NCBI RefSeq assembly: GCF_000247695.1
Contig: NW_004624732.1
Span: forward strand, 40,179,301-40,243,300
Length of the DNA: 64,000 nt
Source of the DNA: Heterocephalus glaber
Taxonomy: Eukaryota > Chordata > Mammalia > Rodentia > Bathyergidae
Direction of reading: 5' to 3'
This document shows positions 37,441-51,169 of the stretch, one piece after another. The notes under the pieces were generated by a model. That model worked only from the letters and a program-made list of their open reading frames with translations. It searched no databases and was not told the origin of the DNA. Made by a program: the position numbers and the translations under genes. Position 1 is the stretch's first letter. The number at the start of each line of letters is the position of its first letter.

Positions 37441-39999
37441 ATAATTTTTATAATAAAACTTTAAGATTATATAAATTTATTCATTGAAACTGGAATACTA
37501 TTTTTATTTGTTCTCTCATTCTTTCTACATAAAATGGCTGAAGAAATATTCAACAAAAAACTAATAATTCTACTAAATAAAAGAAGGAATAGAGTTTTGT
37601 ATTTAAATTGCCTTTTAAAATTAACCATCATTGAAGCTTAGCAATGAAAATGGTAGTTGAGACTGATATGTGGCAATATTTAGGTATAGATTTATTTAGC
37701 ACATAGGTGGCTTATTATTAGAGAAAATTTTCAAGAGGTTACTATTGCACGCTATTTATTAGAAGTAAGGTAATTTGAACTCAAATCACACACCATGTCA
37801 GAGCACAGAATTATTTTTACCTAACAACTGACATCACTATAGGACAACTGTTCACAGTTACCAAAAAAAGATCAGTTAATTCATTCCTTAATGATCTCTG
37901 AGGACAATTTATTTTCTTTCTTAGCAACATTCAAACAGAAAAGAAGAAAAAACTCACAGTTCTGATACAGAGGAAACCTGCATATAATGTAGTTGATATT
38001 AAAAGTTTCAGTTTGAATCATTAAAAGTGAGCAATATATAAAATTTGGTCAATTTATTTTAGTAATGTCACATTATTTTTTTATTCCAATAGAAATTCTG
38101 TGAAAAGCACAATAAAATATTATTTGAAATTGAAAATATTCAATTGGTATTTTTAAAATTTATTTTGTTTTTGAAGTGTTTACAATTCCCAAGAGTGTGA
38201 CTGATAGAGAGCTGGCATTCATCAAGAAAAAATTCTAACAGAAAAATACAGCCTTAGTTCAATTATCTCTAAAGAAAACAGATTAACAACCTAAAAGTTT
38301 ATTTATTTAAAGCACTATTACTTTCTTCCAGTAAGAGAGAGAATTTCATATTAGCTTTTGCTCAACCTATGGTAGCTTGGATTTGATTCAGGGTAAAGTT
38401 ACATTAAATATGAGAGTGAATTTTTCTTCCAGTGCAATATCGGAAGGATAGAGCACTAAGAATCTAAGGGGAGATCTAAATGCTGAAGTGACTTTCTTGT
38501 ATTTGCTTAGCCTGTGGTCATATCCATTGTGGTTTTATATAAATTACCGGTGGGGAGGGATATCTTCATTCATAGTGACAGTCTGGGGATATGAGGCTAT
38601 CTGAAACCCAGTGCCCAGAACATGAAACATTCCCAGTCATTACAGTATATCAAAGCACATTAATAAGAGGATCGCAGGTTTCCTGAGTATCTTCAGAGTA
38701 TTCCCAAGCATGTTCAGAAAAATATCTAAAATACATTTTTAAATATATTTTTATATATTCACTAAATATGTCTGATTTAAATAAATAAATGTTAGAATTA
38801 CTTATGACATGATGATTTTTCTCTGCCTTTAATTTCTAATAAAAACATAAAATAGTTTTGAGTTAATAGAAACCAAGCTAAGATGTATTTATGTTAACTT
38901 TTCAAGCTAATCAATATTTTATTCTCAAAAGATTTCTTCTATTTCATGTCTGAGCTTCATTTCTTCACACTTAATTTCAGTTGTTTAAAGATATTAATGA
39001 TAAATAGAAATATAAAAGATTTCACATAGTAAATGTTGTATAATGCCAATATATTCATAAAATAAATTTCCAACTCTAATTATCACCCATGAAAAGATGT
39101 TCTGAAATAACTAAACACATATCTACTGATATAAATACAAGAATAAAATGCAAATGCCAGAATGTGACATTTAGTTGAAATATAAAAAGTCTTTACTTAA
39201 AACATAGGTAAAGCTATTTTTAAAAATTGATACATTTTTCCGTTAAAATGATTTAAATTAATCATGTTTAATAATTAGTTATGTAAGAATTAGAATTAAT
39301 GTTGATCTTTTATAGATGCTCATATTATTTAACTCTTCACAGAGTTCTTATTATTCTGATGTGCCAATTTTATTTTTCTAAAAATCCATAATACTTTGGT
39401 ATTTCTGTATTATTTCATTAGAAGTAATCATTAGATGATAACAAATTAAAGTTCCTCGGTAATTTTTATCAGAATGTTTAATGTACGATTTTGAACTAAG
39501 ATTGTTTGCTCTATTAAATGTCTGCCTCAATGAAAACTGTATTTCTATGAATTGATTTTTCTCCAAGAAATTTACAATAGTTTTTTGTTTTCTTTCCTGA
39601 GGTCAGAAAAATATTATTGGTAAAACAGCTGTATAAACCTAAAGATTCGCAGGAATAACCATTAATGAATTGGGTTAGCTGTTCATTAATTTTTACTGAT
39701 GGTAAGACAAATGAAATAATAGCATGTTTTTCAAGTAGTGCGGCTGAAAACAAAAATTGTCTAGTCCATATGTTCGTCTATTTGTTCTGTTTTGCTATTT
39801 GAAAAACTCATGATAAAGTTGATCAAGTATTTAAACAATTCTAAAAATTGTAGTCTTGCCATGGCTATCAAATTGGGAAATGAATTAAATATATAAAAGA
39901 TAATTTCATGTTGATTAAGATTTTTTCCTTAATTGGCTGATCAGATTTTTGGCATTTCATCAGCATAATTATAGATTTTCTTATATAATATTTTGGAAA

Positions 40000-40262
40000 G
40001 TTCCTTTTGTGCTTGCATCAAGGCTGTTGTCTCACTACCTGTGCCTTGTGTTTGGGATGTTCATCCTTGGCTTTATATCAGTTTCAGTTAGCTGTTGAGG
40101 GTCACCACATAGTGTGGCTAGAGAAGGCATTATCCCTACTAGGACAACAATGGCCTCAGCTTTTGGTCCCAACAGCCTGGCTCGCTCAGCACTCCGCAGC
40201 AAGGGACCAAAGGGGTTTTTTAGAATAACGAGCAGGATTAGTATAAAGTTTTACTAAACAAA
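40000..40262. other. Unclassified GC-richer patch, possible LTR relic
   Basis: The segment includes CpG dinucleotides (gctcgctcagcactccgcagc near 40180-40200), unlike its AT-rich surroundings. The open frame at 40007-40228 has no recognisable content. It could be a retroviral LTR on the minus strand, but I cannot name it. Confidence 0.3.
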
Positions 40263-40604
40263 ACCAAAAGGAATCATATTTTAAGGTTAAAATGATACAA
40301 TTTTCCCTTAAATTTTACTACTGATTGAGGAATAATAAGCTTGCTAATATTATCTTCTATAGTGATTTAAATTTCCAGCTTTTTTATAAAAATCAATTTT
40401 TAAAAATTAACACTTGGGAAATTATAATAAGAACACACTCTGTAAAGAAAGCAAAGCCTATGACCTATGCTTTCAACTAAACATGAGAACCTCCTGAAAG
40501 TTACACACACTAATCACACATATGTTCTTTCAATTATATTCCAGGTGCACTCGAGGACCAGGTTAATTACAACAGCCATTATGTACCAGGAACTTTTCCC
40601 ATCT

Positions 40605-40990
40605 ATCTTCATAAGAACTACCTGGAAATATTATTGCTCTTGTTTGAAAGCCCCCTCCAAATCTCACGCGGAAATTCAATTTTCACTTAAGGATATTGCA
40701 AGGTGGGATCTTAAGAGATTAGTGTATAAGGACCCAACCCTCAGGAATGCATTAATGTGATTATCTCTCTGGGGAGTGGGCTACTTTCTGAGGGTGCAGC
40801 CTTGTTATAAAAGGAGCTCTCTCACATGTGTCCTTTTCCTACCCTTTCCTATTACCTGATTCATTCTTTTGTCTGAAGCAGCCTTTTCGTATTGAATATC
40901 ACAGTGTCCAAAACTGAGAAATAAATTCTGGTTTTCTTTTACTCATTATCCTGTCTGTGCTTTCCACTGACATAGTGGTGGGAAAACATC
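40605..40990 (+). mobile_element. MaLR/MST-type LTR
   Basis: 'gaaagccccctccaaatctc', 'gggatcttaagagattagtg', a TATA-like gttataaaaggagctctc at about 40804, and 'gagaaataaattctggttttc' with AATAAA at about 40920 give U3-R-U5 order typical of THE1/MST/MLT LTRs. Confidence 0.7.
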
Positions 40991-42013
40991 TACAAAACCA
41001 GCATCCCATTTAAAAGATTAAAAAATATGGAATCTGGAAGTCAGGTAACAAACCCAGATAACCCAGCCAGTTTAAAGAGGTTTATGATCACAGTGACTCT
41101 AGCTTCAGTCTGTCACAAGTACTGAGACGCTAGAAGGTCTGACGTCTTTCTCTTATACTGTCCTCACAAGTATGATACTCATCTTCTAATCAAAGAGGCA
41201 CACTGAGTTATTAGTTTCTCTGTTTTGAACATAAACTCACTCAAATAAAAATTTAATTTCTTCCCCTAATGTCACTGCAAATTACTGGAAAATCAGTAAA
41301 CACAATGGATAAAATTCTAAGAATAAATTGTCATTTAAAAAACTAAATCCAGGTTTATTTACACATTTTTCTCAAATCAAATAAAATAACACCTCAAAAC
41401 TAAGAAAGTACAATTGTAAAAGTTTACATGACAAGTCTCCAAAGTTGAAAAGCATTAAAGTTGACTCCATGAAACTACCATTAAGTAGAAAATTCTTCTG
41501 GAATATTACCATTGAAAATAAGTAAATTGGGAAGAAAAAGAATAATTTCACAAGGAAATTATTTTGCCTTTCAATTAAAAAAAATCTAGAGAATTACTCT
41601 ATATACAATTAATCTTTCCTCTCTCTTTGCTTGTGAGGAATGAGAGAGGATGTGAATGATCATGCAGAGAAAATTATCTAGGAAGATATTTTTGTTTAAA
41701 CTCTCCAAGCCTTAATTCCCCTGCCCCCTTAGACTATGTAAAATCTCCTCTGATACTGCCCCTATGACCACATAAGATGTGAGCTATTACTCCAAGTAGA
41801 CTTAGGTAATGGTTTTACTATTTTCTTTTGTGTGTCTCTATCTTAGTGTCTAAAGTACTCGTTTAAGGCTATATGTAAACATGTGTGCTATTAGAAACAG
41901 AGGCCAACAATCAATATTTCAAAAATGGTATCAGTACATAAGGAAACTCAGGCAAAACCTGTATAAAAAGGTGCCCATCGATCCCATAAGATCCTTTCAA
42001 GACTTTCACTCAC

Positions 42014-42162
42014 TTGACTGGCTGTGCAGTTGGATAGACAAGTCCTGTTATCAGCTGCAAGGTAGAAGTTGGTAGGACATGCACAAGTGTGGCTCTTCCC
42101 AGGTGCTAAAAGGCACAAGTGACTGCAACCACCATTATTTATCATGCAGAGATGTTTGGAGA
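42014..42162 (-). CDS. LRP1B: LRP1B exon, EGF-like domain and start of LDLa cluster
   Basis: This 149 bp exon encodes two bases of a split Val and 49 codons, ending in phase 0 (CAA|GTGAGT). Exon residues 5-41 hold six cysteines (5, 12, 16, 26, 28, 41) with NNGGCSHLC and [15 protein letters not shown], a non-calcium-type EGF module that caps the preceding propeller. The last residues, LSNCTASQ, carry the first cysteine of the LDLa repeat completed in the next exon. NRT and NCT are possible N-glycosylation sequons. The acceptor is a strong pyrimidine run ending tttgtag. The intron to the upstream exon is only 822 bp. Confidence 0.96.
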
Positions 42163-43201
<1,039 letters not shown>

Positions 43202-45069
43202 TCAATCTTGGAAGACTGCCAGTAAAAATATTCAATACTACATGGGCTGACAGATACAACTACTACAGAACTTCACGTGAATAATTGCTGTGACAACCTG
43301 TCAGGCCAGCAAGGTTTTTATTACTGGTTCAGAGAATGCAAGAGTGGGCTCAGGAGTTCACTTTTCTCAGATTTAGCTTGGTTCTACCATTAGGAAGAAA
43401 AGAAATGTGATTCTCCTCACCAAAAGAGGAAAGCTACTTCACCAGAAACAAATAACATCCAATTTCTTAAAATTCACAAATGAGATTATTTGATTGCCCT
43501 TCAAGTTGCTTAAACTCTTAAATCTAAAGGTCACTGACCAGTTCTCTCACATGTTTAAAATGATTAAATCATGTGTCAATGATAAAACATGTCTACTACC
43601 TTATGAAACTACCATAAACCATTTTAATCCTTGAGATTTTACAAGTATTTTTACCTGCATGATGAATTGAAAGAAGGGTAGAAGGAAATGAAAATGGATT
43701 ACACCAATTTAATAGTTGTAAAACTGTTTAGTAGCAGATTAAAACTGCTTCATAATTATGCTATAAATATAAAAATTAGTTTAATATATAAATGGATTGA
43801 GCATCACAAATATGACACTTTCATTCAAGTAATTTCAGGGTCCTATTTAGTTAGAGTTTCTTTGTGCTTCTAGCTCCTCAAAATTATTAAATCATCAAAT
43901 TCAGAAATTTACAAATTAGTACTTTCTCATATAATTTTGTATTTTAATTTTCAGATACACTTTTAAAAATTCTATGCTCATCAAAAATATATTAAAGCTC
44001 TAGGGATACATACTTTTTCATTACTTAGATTTTAATTGTGAGAATTATTGTTTGCCATGTTCCTATTCCCTAGCAACTGAAATGCTATCAAAATTTCAAA
44101 TATAATTCTCTTTCATTCAGCTAACATTGTTATTTTTTAAATGAGAGGTAAATACATGATGTCAAGTAAAATTACTCAAAATTTATTGATTTGTTGTTTT
44201 TATTAAGATAGACCAAATGGGATCAGAAAATTCATTATGATTCAGTGAAAGCAAAAATGTTTTAAAAATGGGAATCTGCAAAATAGGTGATATGCTAAGT
44301 CACTGACCACTATCACTAATATAAGATCTAGCCAGAAATCCATCTCTAAACAAATTATCTTGGAAATTGAAAAAAAATTCAGATGTACAAACTGTAAGTA
44401 TTTTGAATTTTGATGTGAAAATCTAGATGTACACATAGCTTATCCATCTGTATACTCTTATACAGAGCACACCACTAAAATGATAAATGGTATTAAACAG
44501 GAAAATGAAAAGGACAGGTGCCAGAATGGATCATGCGTAAGCTACTTAAACGAACTATTCACTTTCTCTCTCTTTGACTGTCTACATTCATTCCGGAAAG
44601 ACAAAATAAACGTGACAAAAAATTAACAACTTGGTGAATCATGGACTCATCCTTCACCTTAGTGTATAGTTGAAAATTTTTCAAAGTAAAATGAAAATTC
44701 CCAGAAAATTTTGAAAGACTCAGAATCATTCAATGCAGATTTCTTTAGATGCAAAATAAGTAATTACTTCCTTAAACATGGGCTCAGAAAGTTAATCATC
44801 ACTTTTGAAAACTGCAGTCTACAGAGATTCAATTAACTTCTATAAAAAATTGCAATTATTGTAAAAATTTGCCAATTAGCATTTCAAAAATAGTACAGCC
44901 CTTTCTTAACTATTCTGCATAACTATAGCTGATACTTATTAAGCAAGTGGCTGCCTCAGAAGTAGGCTAGTGCTTCTCAGTGGGTGGGGAGGCAATTTTG
45001 CTCCCATGACAAAGAACTATAAGGATCAAATATGAACAGCTTTGAAGTTGAGAAATCTTGCACTAGGAT

Positions 45070-45200
45070 ATCCCCTTTATATCCTTCGTAAATTTAATAT
45101 TCTCAAAAATTCTACTGTGAAGTAGAGCCCTTCACTTTGCAGATAAACTGACTTGAAAAAATTAATTTGTCAAAAGGGAGATTGAAAAAACTAATAAATG
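45070..45200 (-). repeat. Possible MIR remnant
   Basis: 'ctactgtgaagtagagcccttc.ctttgcagataaactgac' recalls the MIR core in reverse. Weak. Confidence 0.35.
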
Positions 45201-45327
45201 AAGATACTAATACATAAAGCTAAGTCAGCTTCTCTGGGTGCTGAGTTCTTAGCTACTTTACCGTATTATCACTGTCCCTAAGAAAGCTAGCTTTGTAGGA
45301 TATTGCAGGTTTAAAAAAAAGGGGCTA

Positions 45328-45434
45328 GGGGCCGGGGATTTAGCTCAGTGGTTCTGCCACCTGCCTTGCAAGCGCAAGGACCTGAGTTCAATCCGTGGTA
45401 CTCCATAAAAAAATGAATGAATAAATAAATAAAT
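45328..45434 (+). mobile_element. ID-like SINE with target-site duplication
   Basis: ggccggggatttagctcagtg starts the body and the B box is gagttcaatcc. A tail of AATGA/AATA units follows. It is flanked by aaaaggggcta at 45317-45327 and 45435-45445. Confidence 0.96.
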
Positions 45435-46679
45435 AAAAGGGGCTAATTTCATATGCTCCATATGAAAGTTAGTTGAATTTCTTGATTGCAACTGCATTGC
45501 ATGTAGTTTCCAGGCATGGAATAATTTAGGTACTCAGCAAGTACTCAAATATTGACCAGCCATCAGAAGCTTGTGTTATCAAACACACCATAAATTTGTG
45601 GGGATCAGAAAAGTGAATTATTAGTCCAAAAGAAGGTAGGCACATAGTAGAGTGGTATAGAGCATCTAGAAATCTCAAGTCAAAGTGAAAAAATGTATCC
45701 ATTTGTTCAAAATGGCCACCTATTTAAATCCCTGCTTGACACTGGCAGTATAGAAGAGGACTGGCACTAGTAGGTCCATTACAGACAGGTCTGTTCATTT
45801 GATACATGTGCTTACTGCCCAAACAACATCAAACACAATCGCCAAAGGATTTGTTCTAGAAAGAAACAAAGCCAAATACCAACTTTTGTTAACTACGGCA
45901 CAACTAGTCCCACACAGTTATCACTATTCTGGTCCACTAGGAGTCTTAAGGGTTAGTGACAAGCTCTTTTAATGCCACAAGCAGCACCCATGAAAATCAA
46001 GACAAACTAAATAAAACAATAAAAAATTTACATAATTTTTTGGGGGGGATTTAGCTTATATCGTGGCAACTTGCATCATTTTCTCTTTAGGACCTAAATC
46101 TCTTCAACAAGTATCAGTTGACTATCTCCTTCAGCTTCTGTGAAAAAAATTTTCCACATACTGTCTTTAAATGATAAATACAAATAAATGGATCTTGTGT
46201 ATATTTTTCCAACATTTGAAGAGGTCAAACCTCACTGAGATTAAATGAAAAAAAAGTGCAAAAGCATCATAATTATATATATAATATTATTTATGTACAT
46301 TTCCAAGCATGAAAGATTTATAACATATTTATATACAAAAGAAAAACAAGAAAGATGTATTGCAATGTAATTTGGCAGCAAATGGAGCTGACAAATTTCA
46401 AATATGGAATATGATGGTACAAAAGAGAGATATTTTAACAAAATCTTACTCAATGAAATGTCGTTGATGTTTTCTCAAAATGATGATAATAATTCCTTTT
46501 TAAAGAAAATAATATAACCAATTATCCTATGTAAACAGGGGTTTCCTTAATTAAAAGATAAATGTAAAGAGTAAGTTTAAGGAGCTTTTATTTACAGGTA
46601 TTCAGTAGATAAAAAAAGAGAAAAACATGAACTTCTCTGTAAATTATAATTTAACAAGAACTTATTATATATTTAAACC

Positions 46680-46791
46680 TTATTTATTTATTTATTTATT
46701 TATTTACTGATATTTTGGTACCAGGGATCAAACTCCCAACCTTGTGCTTGCGAGGTAGGTGATGGAAACAGTGAGCCAAATCCCTGGCCCT
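46680..46791 (-). mobile_element. ID-like SINE with (TTTA)n tail
   Basis: A (TATT)n run precedes ggtaccagggatcaaactcc, and the body ends gccaaatccctggccc. The duplication is at best short (ttaaac on both sides). Confidence 0.9.
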
Positions 46792-47094
46792 TAAACACTA
46801 TTTTAAAGCTGCTTACTATCTTATTTTAAAATACTATCTTTTGCTCTCTGATTCCTTTAATTAATTTAAACATGACTATAAAGGCTTTACCAGTATATTT
46901 GAAAGTTTAAAAATAATGTTATAGAACCTAATAACTTAATTCTGTAATTAATTATTTTATGAAGAAATCAAGGTAAGAAAATCAAGATGTAGGAGTTTAG
47001 GATTAATTGACTATGAAGAATTATATATTGCTCAAAAAGAAATACCTAAATAAATGGTGATTTTTGAAGGTCAACCTGAACCTTACTCTGCAAC

Positions 47095-47420
47095 TGTCTT
47101 AGCTATTTCCCTTGTTGGTGAGCCACAGTACTTGACACCCAAACTTTAAGGAGAAGTTTATGTTGGCTCACATTTTAATCCATGGTTGGTCACCTCCCAA
47201 GAAAAACCAGCATGGCAGAGGGGCATGGTGAAAGACAAACTGCTCACCTCATGGCAGTGAGGAAAAAGAGAGATGAAGGGAGAAGCCAGAAAGGAGATGC
47301 ACCTTTCCAGGCTACCCCATAGCGCTAAGCCTCCTCCAAGTAAAGCCCACCTTCCAAAAGAAAGTGGGCTGAAATCACCCATAGTTCAATCGTCCTAAAA
47401 ACCCAAGAGGCTTTGGGGAT
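47095..47420 (-). mobile_element. MaLR-type LTR on the minus strand
   Basis: 'gtacttgacacccaaacttt', 'ttatgttggctcacattttaatcc', 'catggcagaggggcatggtg' and 'cctcatggcagtgagg' match the reverse-complement layout of MaLR LTRs. The 74-codon minus-strand open frame inside is a by-product of this repeat. Confidence 0.65.
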
Positions 47421-47561
47421 CATTTTAGGTCAGTTTTAACAATAACTCTGTGAATAAGCTTAATCTTCTATGATTTCAAGTTAACGAGCTTGTCAAATCA
47501 AGTATTAAATTCTATACCTTTTTCTAATATATTGTAAGATTCTTCTACTTTTCTTGTTGTT

Positions 47562-47602
47562 TTATTTTTTGGCAGAACCACTGAGCTAAATCCCTGGCCC
47601 TT
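47562..47602 (-). repeat. ID-like SINE fragment
   Basis: ttttttggcagaaccactgag and ctaaatccctggccc represent only the tRNA-like 5' part plus a T run. It is internally deleted relative to the other copies. Confidence 0.85.
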
Positions 47603-47749
47603 CTTTTCTAATTCTTGATACCATTTCCCCCACATAAAGGCTCATATCCTCTCACAGTTACAGTAGTGCAATATTATTACGTTTTCTCCATGCTTTTAGG
47701 CAAGCACCTTACAATTAACATTTTTCTTTCTTTCCCTTTCTCCCTTTCA

Positions 47750-47751
<2 letters not shown>

Positions 47752-47796
<45 letters not shown>
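47752..47796. repeat. Microsatellite (TC)n
   Basis: About 22 TC units in a longer pyrimidine-rich stretch starting near 47722. Confidence 0.97.
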
Positions 47797-47800
<4 letters not shown>

Positions 47801-49448
47801 ATGGGAAATTGGTCTATTGCTGAGCTACATCCCTAGCTATTTTTTCATTGTTTTTACCATTTTCTAATCACTGTTGAAAAAGCCAGGATTCTTGCAGCAA
47901 ATAGAAAAATGCATTGTCATGTGGAAATTAAAGGTAGTTTAATAAAAATTATTTACAGAAATATAGGCATAGCTAAGAGGTCAATAATGGGTTGTTTTTC
48001 CCTAGATCTCCTCAGAATTTAGTGGAAACGTAGCTGAAAGGAAAAAGCCACCCAACAAGAGGAGTGCTTGTCAGTGGATGAGCTCAGCCGCCGCTAATCA
48101 CTGTGTTTGGCAGGCAGGGAAAGCAGATGAGTAAACATTCTGAATTTTTCCTTTGTCTACCATCTGATATTCTGCCATACATACTGTGGAATAAACCTAT
48201 TTGAGTCCAGACAGCAAAAGACTTTGAATAAAGTAAATCGTAAAATCAGTCTTCCAGCATACAGAATATGGCAATGAGGCATAGGTAGGGAAACTAGAAC
48301 CACCTCCACTGTATGCCATCATAATTTTTAATTCACATATCTCTTCCAGGATCAAAAACTATCAGTTACACCTGTTGCCTAGTCAATATGGTGCAAATAC
48401 TATTGCCTGACAAAAACACCATCTGTCTTTGGTAGAAAACATCAGGCTGCTCACTAATTTTCTGATCTTAGAGACCTTGATGCTAACAATATTCCCTAAT
48501 ATCTTTGCAAAAGAATATGAGCACAGGACATATATATAGAGAAGTGAGGATATAATTTAAATACAGAGAATATGAAGACCAAAAAGGAAGAGATAAATAA
48601 TAAAAATAAGATAGCACTGAAAAAATTAGATAAAATTTAATAAAGATTGCACAAAATAATGACTGGGAAGCAGATGATAAAGTTAGGCTGTGGTAGATAG
48701 TGGTTGACATGCCAGAGAAAGTGGAAGATTCACCGCAGAGGTCTGCACGTGGGAGGATCATTTCTAGCTTCTGTAGAGTAACAGTGAAGAGTGGGTGGGT
48801 GGGCAAGTGGCTAGAACACGCTAAGCTTCATAGAATGACTACTGAGCAAGTAGCTTTCCTTACAAGCTGCACAACAGAAAAGAATTTTATGCAATCTTAG
48901 GGCCAAGGACACTTGTTCTTTGATAATTACGCTTCCTTCAGCAATGCTTACAGAATATTGTTTTTCCAGAATCATCAACAAGCTACCAAGTTTTGCAGTC
49001 ATCATTTTCCTCTATAAACATTTTGTCTGCCTTCTCTTTAATATATTTTTCTTAATGGTAGTGAACAGAAATATAAATAGAACTTCTGGCAAATGAAGCC
49101 AAAATCCATTGCTCATAATGAATAAAAGCATTAAGAAATGATAGAAAAACTAGGGATTGGCAATATTACCAAACATTATAATAACCTTGTGAAGTGATAT
49201 TTTCCAACTAAAATTTAATAGTCATTCAATTATGCCTCAGTAGAGATAAAAATACAAAGTTCTTTCATTCAGTTTTATCAGAGATAATAACCAAACTGAG
49301 CAGGTATTACCTCAGAGTCATGTGAAGCTGGCTTTTGAATGCTAGTACTGATCAAATGTCCAAACTAAAGTCATATGTCCCTCCTTGGTGTCATAGCTTG
49401 CACTGGGATAGAAATTATAATGGCTAAAAATAAGAATTAATGCTATAT

Positions 49449-50793
49449 TCTTGAAGATCATCTTTAAATTTATGTCATTATTAAGAAGATAAAGGAACTA
49501 GAGCTATATCTCTCACCAGGCACTAAACTAAAATTGAAATGGATTAAAGATCTAAATATTAAAACAGAAACACTAAACCAGCTGGAAGAGAGGTTAGGTA
49601 GAACTCTTGAAGATATTGGTGCAGGAAAAGATTTCATGAACAAAACCTCAGTGAAACGTGAGCTAGCACAAAGAATCAAGTGGGATCTCTTCTTATTAAA
49701 AAGCTTCTGCACAGCAAAATAAATCACCAACAGCATGAAGAGACAAACCATATGGGAAAAAAATTTTACCAGCTGTTCCTCAGAAAAAGGTCTACTATCT
49801 AGAATATATAAAGAACTTTTAAAAAATTGCACCTCCCAAATTTAAAGACCCAATCCAAAGATGGGCATCTGAAATGAACAGACATTTCTCAGACAAAGAA
49901 GTAGAAGTAGGAAATAAACATATGAAAAAATGTTCAACAACATTGATCATTCAAGAAATGCAAATGAAAACAATGCTGAGATTCCACCTCAACCCTGGAA
50001 AGAATGGCTGCTATTATAAAATCAACCAATAACAAATGCAGGTGGATCTGTGGGGGAAAAGGAACACTTCTCCACTGTTGGTGAGAGTATAGACTGATCT
50101 GACCACTGTGGAAATCAGTATGGAGATACCTCAAAGAACTAGGATTAGAGGTCTCATTTGACCCAGCTATTTCCCTATGGTTATCCTCCCAAAAGCATTA
50201 AAACAATCATACCACAGCGATATATGTGCATCCACATTCGTAGCAGCACAGTTTTTAATAGCTAAAACTTGGAAACAGCCCAAATGCCCATCAACTGGAG
50301 ACTGGATAAAGCAAAGGTGTTTTATTTTTTTATAAAATGGAGTACTACTCAGCAATAAAGAATGAGAAATTAGAGATATTTATAGCTAAATGGATGCGTA
50401 TTGAGGGTGATACGCTTAAGTGAAAAAAATAGGACACACATTTGCAAATAGCAAATAGTTTCTCTGGTATGAGAAACTGAGAGTGCAAATAAAGATCAAA
50501 ATGTATAATAGATATTGTGAAATAGAAAGAAAACATCCAAAGGGGAAGGGGAAGTGAGAAGGATTGGGGAAAGGAAAGAAGGGAATGGAATTAATATGAG
50601 AAAATGAAAAAATGGAAACCAAGTCTTTGTAAATAGAGAGGGGTGGAGGGGGTGAAGGGAGGGCAGGGGAATAGGAAAAAAATAAGAACCACAATAAATT
50701 ATATAAAGGTACCAATCTACAATGGCGCATGTCATTATATTGTATATCTAAAATGTATCAATAAATTTAATTTAAAAAAGAAAAAAAAGAAAA
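49449..50793 (+). mobile_element. L1 retrotransposon, 5'-truncated, with 3' UTR and poly(A)
   Basis: This is the C-terminal part of L1 ORF2 followed by its 3' UTR. L1-typical segments appear in order: 'gcttctgcacagcaaaata', 'cagacatttctcagac', 'gaaatgcaaatgaaaac', 'atgcccatcaactgg', 'agtactactcagcaata', then a polypurine tract and an A-rich tail. The reverse-transcriptase core is absent and frames are interrupted, so it is inactive. A ten-base repeat, aatgctatat, at 49439-49448 and 50794-50803 may be the target-site duplication. The exact 5' junction is uncertain. Confidence 0.9.
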
Positions 50794-51081
50794 AATGCTA
50801 TATCAACTCAAACCTTAAAAAAAATAAAGAAAATAGATTCATGCTCCATCTTTTTCTAGTATTGGTTGCATCATTTGTCTACAGCCTTACCTCAAATAAT
50901 ACCCACTCTCTGTTGCACTGGGAATATCTGATGTAATATACTTTCATCCCTTTTCTCTTTCCTGTTTTCAAATTTTCCAAATTGGAGGTCAAATATGGCC
51001 ATTTTGATAAGTTAACAAATAAAAAGGATAAGCTTTTTAATAATGTGAAAATTCGGGAAGCTGACTGTAAAAAGTGCATCA

Positions 51082-51169
51082 GAGCCGGGGATTTAGCTCA
51101 GTGGCACCACACCTGCCTTGCAAGTGAAAGGTCCTGAGTTCGATCCCCAGTACCAGAAAAGAAAATAAT
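51082..51169 (+). mobile_element. ID-like SINE with short duplication
   Basis: gagccggggatttagctcag starts the body, and the B box is gagttcgatcc followed by ccagtaccag. A seven-base repeat, tgcatca, lies at 51075-51081 and 51170-51176. Confidence 0.93.

Larger units (their letters stand above)
36045..42013 (-). other. LRP1B: LRP1B intron, 6.0 kb
   Basis: The donor is GTGAGT and the acceptor ends in a C/T run plus GAAAG. It contains an ID-like SINE, an L1 3' end, an unclassified GC-richer patch at 40.0-40.26 kb and a MaLR LTR at 40.6-41.0 kb. The stretch 37450-40000 is AT-rich with nothing recognised. Confidence 0.92.

Noticed and set aside
49470..49832. 120-codon minus-strand open frame
   Set aside because: Antisense to the L1 ORF2 fragment on the plus strand.
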